NCBI GenBank assembly: GCA_963377175.1
Contig: CAUJNA010003783.1
Location: 822,504 to 886,503, forward strand
Reading direction: 5' to 3'
Length of the DNA stretch: 64,000 bases
Source: Effrenium voratum
Lineage: Eukaryota; Sar; Dinophyceae; Suessiales; Symbiodiniaceae
The notes under the pieces were generated by a model, which saw only the letters and a program-made list of their open reading frames with translations, was not told the DNA's origin and did no database searches. A program made the position numbers and the translations under genes. Position 1 is the stretch's first letter. The number at the start of each line of letters is the position of its first letter. Below, in pieces: positions 24,001 to 35,593 of the stretch.

Positions 24001-27000
24001 CATCCCCAAAAGAGGTGCCCTCAACGTAGCAGCACGTGACTCCCATCTTTTGGGCAGGCCTCATTAAAGGCTTATCCTTTGCCAGGGCTCCTTAAAAGAT
24101 ACATTTTGCCCATTTGAAACATGGCTATTTCCACCAAAATAAAGGGAAACCACCATTTGCAAGGCAATGTTCAGGTGTACAATGTAAGGATCCCTGTTTG
24201 CTTATCCTGGGCATATCCAGGGATAGCCCCCCCCCATAGCCCCTCTAGGGGTCCATGAGGTAGGTTGCGAGACATTTCAAGAAGTTGGAGGAGTGGTTGG
24301 GCAGAAAGCTGTTTAGTTTGTTCTGGGCTGGAGGGGGTAGTCCAAGATAGTCCAAGTATCGAGCGGAGACATCTCCCTCAATTGTCATATCATAACTTGC
24401 ATCATGTATGTGTTCATTCTGACTTGTTTGTTGTTTAAGAAGAGTGATCCCCTTCCCCGACAATCAACAGCGTGTAATACTATGGTATCGGCATTTGATG
24501 CTCCACTACCGGTTTTGCAGATTCCCGATGTATTGTGTTTGTTTTAGTGGCAACATGTTCAGGCACTCGTAGGTTGTTGTGGGTTTCGTTGATTCCGACG
24601 TGGTGTTTGTTGAAGAGCTGCAGCTGGAGCTTGAACCCTTACATGAGCCACGGACACAACATTACCGGGGTATTGCTTTCTGTTTCTGTCACTTTTGCAG
24701 ATTGGGGGGGATCCTTTTTCTCAATGGTTCAAGGATTTCCTTGTGGTTCCCTTTCAAGTCATTCAAGGGGTTCCATTTGGAGAGGGCACATCATATCCTG
24801 ACTCAAACATGCCACTTGGCCCATTACCCATCTCAAGCCAGGAGAATCAGGAAGGGCCCTGAAACAAGTCATAAGGTCCCAAGATTTAAGCCAAAGCCAA
24901 AAGGAACATTAAGACAGTTTCGGGCAATTTGGTTGGGTCTCTGAACTTTAAACTGTTTGGTGGATTTTCCATACAAAACGTTATTCACTTTTTGAGGGGT
25001 CCTTACAGCAACCAAGTAGGGGGAATCCCCTTTCAACTCCAATCCAAAAAGTTGATGCCGTTTTTTGCATAGAACTCCACCGGGCTGAGCCAAAGGAACA
25101 GGACGGGTGGCTGAAGGCTGCGTCGAAATTTCGCGCGCCGAAAGCGAAATGGGACCTTTCCCAGGCCGGAGCCGATGCCTCCCTGGGTCCTAGAGGCTGA
25201 GCTGACCGAAGCACGTCCGCTTTCCCCGCGGTCCGGAGCTGGGGACCGGACCGGACCCCTTTGCTGAAACGTTTCCTTGGTGGCTCCCAGCCACCCAAAG
25301 CCTCAGCTTTTCAGTGGTAGTTTCCATTTATGCAACCCACTGAAACTTAAGCTTGTAGCGCGGATCCGAGGGCAGCCCAGTTTTGTTTTTTCAGTTTCCC
25401 TTGTTGGTTTTAGAGGCAATCTATATCGCAATATGTTGAGCGAGGTTGGCCGCTTTTAGAGCGGCTGACGTTTCGAGTCACTTGGGTTGACTTGGCCAAT
25501 CCGCGCCAAGCAGGGAGTGGGGTCTTGAGATGTAAAGGGGTGCCAAAAGCGCCTTGGACATCGTTTCACTGGTCGTAAATCTGGTCTTACAACGAGTGGG
25601 GTCTCCATGATGGTTCTGCCTTGCTGAATGACAGCTCGCCCAGAGTTGGGGGCGAGGGGGGGGGGGGAAAAGCATCCTACGATTTTGTTTTGTGTTTTTT
25701 CCCCGGGGGGGACAGCACCTATAATCCTAAACATACGAGAAGTCGCAGCTGGTGTTTAACGTTTTCTCGCTGATTTGGAGAGGGGGTACAAAAAACTCGA
25801 ACCTACGAGGAGAAGCGATCATTCGCGAAAAATCGATCCTACGATCTCATACGAGCTTTTTTGTTGTTGTTGATTTTTTTTTGGGGGGGGAACGCACCTT
25901 CAATCCCAAACATACGAGAAGTCGCAGCTGATGTTCGTTTTGGCAGAGGCCATGGAGCTCTGTATGCCACTCTGCGGCTTGTCCAAGGAGGCGCCTGAAG
26001 ATTCTCCGAGCGTCTGGCTAGGTCTCCCAGTAGTGCCCTTCTCTCCCCTTTTTTGGTTGGGTGGGTTTCGCTACTAAAATAGACAAAACTGAAAAAAGTT
26101 GGTACCAACTTATTCTAACCTCTCAAATCTGGAGGACCTGGTTGGTTCTTCACTGACTGCATGACAGGCTGGCCATGTTGGAGGCTCTGGCTTTTGGAGA
26201 CAAGCCCATTTCCCGATCTGGCGCTTGGTGCGCGACTCAAATCATTCGAGGTCGCCCAAAGTGAGCGCAGGGAGACAGCTTGGTGGGTCAAACAATGTCT
26301 GCAATCTGCTTTTTGTTTTTCTCCGCAAATACGGGCCGCAACAAAACATGCTGGAACTTGTCGAATTCATTCTAGTCAACAACCACAAGGGGCTTCCGAA
26401 TTAGGACCTTGGCTTTGCGCTTTGAAGCAGCCTAGCCAAGACCACAAGGTCATGTTGTAGCTTTGTCTCCAATTAGGGAAGCTTTCAGAATTGGTTACAT
26501 GGTTCCCTTTTGGTCCCTTGAAAGCAATCCAAAAAGGGTGCAGTGCCTTCGTTTTAGAGACAAACCCATCTAGGACGTGAAGGGCGAATTTTGAACCGCC
26601 CAGCCCAAGCCGCAGGAGAGGCCTTTGGTTCGACCTTCCCCCCAACCCACCAGAAAGGTTCTATGAAGACTTTTGAGAACCTGTTCCAAGGTTCCTAGAA
26701 CCTTTCAATCTCCGCAACCCTGAGAGAAGTGGTCAAAAAGCAGCACCCTAGGATTCCCTTCCAAAAGAGGACTCCACGCCCCTCCACAAGACTTGCCGCT
26801 TGCCGCTTGAATTTGCGACAGGAGTGGCCAAACAGCTGCAATCTCAACCTCTACGAAGACGGGGAGCACTCCGTGGGTTGGCACTCTGACGACGAAGCCC
26901 TCTTTCAAGGCGGGGGGATTGGTTGCCAGTTCTCTTCGCCAGGAAGAACCGGGCCCTGGAGTGGGTTGCTCACAAACCTTCATCCAGAAGCCGTCCAATG

Positions 27001-30000
27001 CCGGGATTGACATAACTGGTGCTTGAAACGGGTGGTAGCCATCGTTGCAACAGGTTGAATCGATCCAGCAGCCGGAGACTTTTCCTCGCTGTGACGTGTG
27101 TCGTTGTCCAGCGGATTTCAACAAATTCTAGGAATTTTGATGCACTCAAAGGTTCATGCTTGTTTCGAATGGACAGAGGGCGAATAACGGTGGCAGCCTT
27201 ATTTGTTTTGTTTTTCTGCGCCTACGCTTTTTACTCGGGCACCTTGGCTGTGGAATTTGACAGACATGATGCCTCTCAGAGCCTTGCTTACCTTCTTGTA
27301 GCCATTCCAAACTGCAGGTCGTGTGCTAGGCTCGCTTGGCCCTAACCATCTGAGGGCTGGCCACCCCCTGAGCAACCAGAATTGCCTTGTTTGTTCTCGC
27401 ATTGATTTTGCTGATGCCATCCAGCAGATTTCGCTTTGCAGCTGGTTCTGCTTTGCTACCCTGCCTGCCTCCTTTCTTGCAAATGCATCTGAGCAGCTGT
27501 AACACATCTCCCTAAGGGATGTGTCACCATCAGCGGCCCTGACCAGACAGAAATCACTGGTCCCGAGGGGTCCAACTTGTTGTTATAGGTTTCAAAGAAC
27601 CCTAAACAGGACTCCGATTGCTTGCACCAAAGGACAATGTGTAGCATCCTAGTTAGAACCCATTCAACCGGACACTCACCAGATGCCCATGCCCAGATCC
27701 TTGTAGGCGCTACCAATGTCCCCGCAAAGTCTCGCATGTTTTTTCTGAGCTTAGTTGAGTCGGGTTAACAAAGGACAGTTTCAGCCAACAATAAGTGCGG
27801 ATGTCCATCCTCTTGCTTCATGAATTGAATGTACACTCCTTGACCATATTTTGATAGCGACTCATTTCGCGAGTTGTTGCAGCATGGTGACAAGTCAACC
27901 AATAATTTCAGGGCAGGATTGACGCAACTTGGTATTTCCTTTGGGTATGTGTCAAAGAAGGGCTTCAAACATGGGCCAAGCATTTTTGTTCTTTTGGCTT
28001 CAAACCAAGCTGCGAGGGTACCCGAGGGAAGAAACTCCAAGAGTTTCTGGTGGAGATGGCCAGGGCCAGGTTCGGAGGGCCACCAAGCCGATAGAAAAAG
28101 AGATGCTGGACGCGGGCTGGGTTGATTGATGTCTTTTCTTATGTCTTTGTTTGCTTGTCTGCAGAAGGGGGACTTGTAGATGGCCTTTTACCCGTCTTTA
28201 GGGAAAACGCGCTTGGAGAAAAACCGATTCGGGTGGCTTTGAGGCATGTGACTTGGTTGGACGGGCAAAACAGGTCCAAACAACAGAGGCGCCCATTTTG
28301 GGATAGGTGCACCACCCATTTTAGTCTATTTTAGTGGGGGTTGGGATGTTCACTGGGGGTACTGGGTTTTGACTCATGGCCATGTGACCTTTTGGTTGGC
28401 CGAACAGATCTCCGTTGCTTTCCGGTTGGGCCCCTAACACTGGTTGGGGAAAAAGCCAAAGATTGACCCCATCCGTCCGTTCCACTGCTTAACAACGCTC
28501 GCGCGAGGCAAGTTCCAAGACTGCCGGATCATCTCGTTGTCCTTGGGAGCGCCAAGGATCTTTGAGCTGAAGGCAGGTTTGAAGCCGAATGCACGTATAG
28601 GTATGCTTTAGAGTACCTTTGTGTATGTCTTTTTGTGTGCAACGTATGTGTGTGTGCGAGTGTTTGTGGCTGAATTAGCAAAGAAACCTGTAGATGTTCT
28701 TTTGAGCTAGAGTACCTTTTTGTATGTGTGTGTGTGTGTGCGCGAGTGTTTGTGTCTAATTACAAAGGGACTTGTAGATGTTCTGTTGAGCAACAGTCCA
28801 ACAACCTGCTTTCGACTCAGTTTATGAGACTCAGGGTGAGCTACAAGTTCATCATGCATGCCCATCAATTGCTTGGTTCGACCTGCAAAACTGTTGTATG
28901 TGTCCAGCCACTAAGAAGCCACATGTTCAACTTGTTGCAGGTCAGTTTGACCAACCCGGATGGGGGGTATCTAAATCAAGGGCCCTTTTCGGTACTCCCT
29001 CTCTAAAACACGGCACAAGGCAGCACCGTCCGAAAAGTTCGACCGGCCCCCAGACTTGGCGCCAACGCGGTTGATATTGCAGCCCAAACGACAGGGTGAT
29101 GTTCCTCTTTTACGTGTCTCACCGTCTCATCCCTGAATTCCTGGACTTTAGTCGGGCTTTGGCCATTTTAGTGGTAACCAAACAGTTTGGTTCCTTTTTT
29201 GGGCCAAGCCACTCGTTCGGAAGTGAGGGGTAGTTTGGAGATCAGAAGCTTCAGTCGAAGTGTCCTTCGCCAGACCCGGGGTGAGACACACCGACTGCAG
29301 CTGCGATCCGGCGGGGAGCCCACAAGTCGATCGGATGGCCGGATGGGTCTGAAAAACTCAGATTGGTTGTGACTCTTTCTTAGTTTTCAAGGACCCCCCC
29401 CCCAAAAAAAAAAAGGGGGAAAAGCAAAAAATAGTGTTGCCTGGAAAACAAAAAAGCACATCCACCTGCCCACAGCGAATCGAACTTTGAACCTGTTGGT
29501 TCCTCTTTTTTTCCATCCACGAGTGCTGCTGCGGCTCAATGCGACCAAGCGGCGCAACGAGCGCACCAGCTGGGTGCGCACCAGTGAGTGCTGCTTCTGG
29601 CATAGCGACCACCTGAGCTTCCTTTTGCGCAGCCAGAACCCCAGCGGCGCAGACCCCACAAAACGGCGCAACGAACACATCAACGGCGTCCACGTCAACA
29701 GCGGCGTCAACAGCGGCGTCTGGATGAAACCATTGAGGTGCAGCTGCGAAGATGAGACTATTCCCCTGATCGTCGCCGAGGAACCTGAGATTAGTTATGG
29801 CCAACAAAGGTGACCTTTGGGACTGAGAAACTCCTGTCTCCTCCAAAACCAAGTTATATGTCAATCGTACGAAACAAAGTTAGAGAAGCATTTTTCAGAG
29901 CACCCCAGATTTGGGCCACGACTAGGGAGAAACTGGGGGCAGGAAAGTGTTGATGAGTTGGGTGCATTTGGGTAACCGGGGGGCGGGGGGAGGAGGGAAT

Positions 30001-30153
30001 GATCTGCCGGGGCCACTCCCAAAGCGCAGAGATTCTCTGCTGACACCGGCAAGACTAGTGCCAGGCCTGGGAATTGAGGCTGCGTGGGACTGAGAATATG
30101 ACATATTATCAGCTCGCACCCAGCCCGTATTCTAGTTATACGTATCAACTCAC

Positions 30154-30184
<31 letters not shown>

Positions 30185-33100
30185 CATATATATATATATA
30201 TATACATACCTAACCCTATGTGGCTGCGGCGCCAAATTTGAGGTCCGGACCACTGACCAAAACCCGCAGGCTATCGCCCGATCCAAACCGCAACGCTGGT
30301 CCAGACAGATCACCGCGGAATGATCCATGCCCGTTGTGTAAGCCATGGCCACGTATTGAGTTCACACCTTGTTGAAATGAATCCATTATGCCTCTGAGTG
30401 GTCTGCTTGGTTTGCCCCTGAGATGCTGATTGCTTTTGGCTGCTTGATAGGGACAGAAATGAGAGTGATAGTGTTGTAGGTTTGGCGGCCCGATTTCTTT
30501 GCATATCTCATATGTTGGATTCCCATGCCAGGTCCACAGCGGAAGCTTTAGCTGTAAGCTGTTTTCCATTTCTCAGTAGACTAGGTAGTATGGGTGTGTC
30601 TTGTTCTAGGGACCCCAGGAATATAGTTTTCCTCTTGGTTTCGCTGACAGCATGATTCTTCGTGTACCCTTGCGGGCTTGCAGGTCTATGTTAAGGGTTT
30701 GGGAGGCACTGGGTTTTTGAGGGGAAGGTTGCAGCTCAACATTCAAGTTCAAGGCAAAGAGCCGTGAACAGAATGCACAAGAACTTTGCCTTCTAGTTGA
30801 TTCACCGTTTTTCGGTGAACAAGTCATGTTGAGGGGACATCAAGACGAGTCATCAGACGCCTAAAAGGCAGCAACTGCAGGCGATCTTTGCACAATGGAG
30901 GGCATGCTGCAGAAGCATTACCAGCATCGAGTGCCGAAGGCAGGGGGAGAGGGAAATGGGCTATGAGGAATTGGCTTTGGGGTCTCGGTATATATTGGGG
31001 TAGACTAAATATGAAACATGCTGTGAACATATGGCTGTGGACCAAAATGGACCAAAATGGCACCTTGGCAAATGGAACCAAAGACAAAAACCTGCGTAAC
31101 CTTAGGTCTTTAATTTTGAGCCACACCCATATGTCTTCTGCGCCCCAGGTGTGGGCCAAATTCATACAGTTCGACCTCAGCTCGACCAAAACCAAAGGGT
31201 AGCAAATCGATTGCCCAAACCACGCGGGATGATGCATTGTCCAGCCCCTGATTTGGAGGCAGTTCCCATGTAGGGGGTGGATCTTTCACATTCCAAAGTT
31301 TTCTCTTCTTGGGCCAGTGTCTTTCACTTTTAAAGGATCAACTTCTGAAAGTTATTTAAACAAGAGTCCCCACTCGCCTGCAAGCGTTCAACCCTTTTTT
31401 GGTTCAGCCAAAACAACCCCCATGTAACCCACAAGCGCGTCACTTTTGGTAGGGGATCTGAAAACGGAGCGGCGCTAGCGGCGCCAGGACCGGTCCACAG
31501 CGCCACGGGTGAATCTCACATGGCGCTGGATAGTGTGGCATGAGCGCCGCTGCCCCTTGGCGCCGCGCGGAAGGCGAGTGAGCGTCGAGCGAGCGGATTT
31601 GGAGTTGGAGGTTGGTTTCGGCGGTGGGTCTCAGGGCTTTCACGAATTCGGCCAGCTTTATTTTGCAAGTAGTCGTGGGTCTCAGGGTTTTCATTTTGTT
31701 TTAGTTTCTGGGCTTCTGGCGCTTTTTTTGGTTGGACCATTTTCAGTGGTGAACAAAGGTTGGTCTGTTTTTGGGCCACCCGCTGGTTTGGAAGTGAGGG
31801 GTTTATCGGTTTAAAAGTTTCATACATATATATATATATATATATAGGGGTTGCAGGGAGCGCCAGAAAAGGGCTGGACAGCGGGAGTCGGAGTGTCGCA
31901 GGGTTGCTAAAAGGAAAAGCTTTGGCATCCCCACCTCCTTACGTATGGAATTGGGGGAGGGAGGTGACCCCTGGATTTCCATTTGTGGTTCCATTTTCCT
32001 TTTTATGGGGAAGACTAGATGTATAAAATTGGGGGTCCCCCACCCCCCTCCTCCTTTTGGTAGGGGGGATGTTTTGGCCAAGATCAGAGTTGCAGCTTTG
32101 GAGCTTGTGAATCAGGTGACTTTGGAATGTATATAGCATCTTGGGGGACGCTGCGCGGCCTATGAAGGGTTCTCCCATTAGGTTGTGCTGTGAAATGGAG
32201 ACCAAAACGGGAAACCATTCAGCTTCGCAACAATGGCTAGGCCCCCACTCATGTCGACCGAACCAACGTTGACTTGGTCTTGATCCCGATGACCGTACTC
32301 ATCTGAGGACTCACCCTAACATTCCCTGATAGTGTGGAACATAGGCTCCAACCAGCTTTAGGACTTTGAATTCGGCAAGGAGTTGACGGCTTAGACTAGT
32401 CAGGAGGGAACAGTCATTCACTCCGGACAAAGTGACTACAACCTTGGCAGGTTTGAACATAATAATTTACGGTGAAGGCCCGCAATGCCGCAACGTGTTT
32501 GTTTGCGGCTGGTGATTTCTATCTCCTGGTGTGCATTGTTTCTCGATTCATCAACCATCATGTTTGGTTCAACTGCAAGAATGGACAAAGTCCAAGCTCA
32601 TCATTTGTTGAGCATAGCCCTGGGCTCGTTTTTTCGTAAATCTTCAGAAGATGCGCCTGCCTTATATCCAAACTGAGCCGGGACTCCTTACAGCAACAGG
32701 ATTGTCCAGATGTTCCATTTTTGAGTTCCAGACCTTACCTTTCGGGCCAACTCAAAGTTGGGAAGCCTCTCGGGTCCTTGCGGTTGACCTATACCAAGCA
32801 ACCACACTGCTGTAGGTACCTGGACACCCGAACTGCCCTCAACGACATGAAGTTTGCATGGAACCCAAACAAGGCATACCCCATGTTCGTAGATTCCCCA
32901 AAACGAGTCCATGGTTGGGGCTTCTTCCGTTCATTAGTGAAGTAACCCTGCTCATGGCGACGAGCCTTTTGTTTCGGGAGGGATTTTCAGAGACACTGCC
33001 GCTGTTTGGGGATGATTTTTTTTGTATCGCAAAGGAAGGACAGCAAATAATTTGTCCAGAGTTGCTTGCTTGGATATGAGCATTTGTTTCATACTCGGCC

Positions 33101-35540
33101 GTTCGGCAAGAGAGATGTTATGTCAAGTCCTAAACCATTGGTGTCCTTCTTGGCTGATTTGGTTTAAAAATAGAGGGCGATTCCTGGTTTACCTGGTGGT
33201 TCAATCAACCAGGGCCCCGCCCCCTCGAGAGCTCGCGAGGGTGGGGCAGAGTGCTGCGAAGACTTTCGCGAGGCCTGCGGGCGTTTTTTTTGGTCGGCGA
33301 CTTTGAGGCGTCTTTTTGTGAAGGTGCCGCATTTTGGGCCATTTGTTGGGGCGGCTTTAAAGGGAGACCAGAACCACAAGGAGAATTGATTGCTTTGGAG
33401 GTCCCCTAAAATAGACATGGTGGCTTTTTCCTCTTGGTGTCCCTTTGAAGCCACTAAAGAAGGGTACCATCAAAGAAAGACAGACCCATTTGCCTATAGG
33501 CGAACTCCCAAGGCCATGGTAAGACCGGGCCACTCAAACCTCTACATACCGAAGCCCGAAGTGACCGTTCCATCGTCTATTGCCGTCCGCTCTTTGCTTG
33601 CCTTCGGCGGAAAGGAGTCAGTCTCCTTAAACAATACGCGGTGCTTCTACAAGCCTTGTTTGCTAAAGTCGTTGGACGCAATCAGCCACGTCGCATTATG
33701 ATGATGAAACCATTTGCGTCATCCGCAAGTTCTACAACGATTCCAAAGCGTGCTGGTGCTCAGTAGGGAATGAGAGAATGAACTGAATGAACCTGGTCCC
33801 CAAGGAACCACAAGGGATCCGGTTAAAAGGGTCATTCCCTCATTCCTTTCTGAGCACCAGCAAGTATACGGGATGTCAGGCCGAGCGCGAGTGTCCCCTG
33901 CAGGCCTGGAAGGGAAGCTTGAAACTGAGCACGGCTTCGTGGAAAGCATAGGTCCCCCCAGTGCCCTTCTCGCCCCTTTTTGGGTTGGGAGATTCGGTTC
34001 CCCTACTCAAATAGACTACAGAAAAAAGCTGGTAGCCTTATTCTAACCTGGAGGACCTAGCATGGCTACAGTTGGTTGGATGCTTTGCGCTTATGTGCTT
34101 GCCTGCTTGCTTGTTTGCTTTTGGCTTGCTAGTCAGTCATTCAGTCAGTCCTGGTTGGTTGATTGGTCGGTTGATTGGTTGGTTGATTGGTCAGTTTTTT
34201 TTTCGCCATTCTCGAGTTTAGTTCAACTGATTCCTCGTCCATCACCGATTTTTTGGGTTAACACCATTCAACCCAGCAGTTGAGAAGCTGACTCTGGCTT
34301 TCTTGGTGGCGAAGCTGGCCTCCAGCCTGCGGTTCCTTAGCTTTTTAGATCCGGTTCCCAGCCCTCCGGTTCCCAGCCCCCTTAGCTTTCTAACCTAAAA
34401 GTCTTCCTGGCCCCTTAGTGTTTAGTGGCAGTTTTTCCGTATTTCACCCACTAAAAGTTGGTCACTTTTAGCGGGGAATCTGAAAACGGGCCCAGTTTTG
34501 GATGGCTTTCTGGAAAGCAGGAACCTCGCACCCAACCGAACCCCGATCGTCAGGAAGCGGCCGGCTGAGAGCCAAGCGCAAGGGCCGCCAGGTGGCAAGA
34601 AGCGCAAGACGCTTCGCAGCACGGAGATCTTGCTGGGTACTGGATTAAACGTTATTGGGTTCATGGAAGTGGTATTCAATTTGGGATGGCGGGTGCTGGA
34701 GTATGATTTGTTGGGTGGTTCCTGGACGTGATGTTCAATTTTACCTATTCCAGGGATGGCGCTGGTGGGTTTTATATGTATGTTTGGAACTCGGCGGATT
34801 TCATGTCTGCCACCAGTCACGGGAGCACTTTGAGGATGCATGTCACTTCATTGGACCCAGTGTCAATTCCTTGTGCGGGCCGCTTTCATCCACCCAGACT
34901 TGTTGTCGAGTATGTCGATCTCTCACTTTCAAAGGATGTGTTTATCTTGCAAATGGGCCGTCCAAATTGGACAATGGAAAACTTGGACTTGGAGCAACGT
35001 TACAGACCTCGCCTGTCAGCAAGTCAAAATAGTGACGCGGAAGAAGGATTGCTTGGGTGCTGGTAGACAGTTGGTGCTCACACTCATGATGTATATATCA
35101 AGGGTCCCTATATTTCCCATTTTGGCGATTTTAAACATCGCCTTTTTGGGCCCATGTTCTGAAAGGTGAGTGTCCCTGGGGGAAATATAGGGAGCCCTGT
35201 ATATGCTCATGAAGCGAGCATGTATTTTTTGGCAACAAGCTGGTTGACAAGGCTGGTTGAGTGCGAATATACTATATTGTAGTCCTGCTGCTTCCAGCGA
35301 CTTGACCTCACTGAAATGCAACCTTTGTCTGAAGCTTGCAGTGCTTCTTTGGGGGGCATTGACACGGGTGCTATATTATCGTTGTTTTTTTTTTTCTCCC
35401 GCTGGATTGGGATTTTTGTCCAGTCCCTCGGGCAAGCAAGCAAGCAAGCAAGCAAGCAGGCAAGCATGCAAGCAAGCAAGCAAGCAAGCAAGCATGCAAG
35501 CATGCAAGCATGCACAAGACAGCCAGCCAGCCAGCCAGCC

Positions 35541-35593
<53 letters not shown>

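Noticed and set aside
28020..28130. Exon-like frame (GKKLQEFLVEMARARFGG) between two AlkB exons
   Set aside because: The junction LFQ|G|KFQDC is complete without it, three frames are open, and no clean acceptor was seen.
29487..29813. GC-rich segment with a 108-codon + frame (LNATKRRNERTSWVRTSEC) and an open minus strand, inside the AlkB gene
   Set aside because: It lies between the exons joined as LQLRSG|DLCTMEG, a family-conserved junction that leaves no room for it. Both strands are open and internal repeats explain the frame. It may be an old or alternative exon, but I cannot support it.
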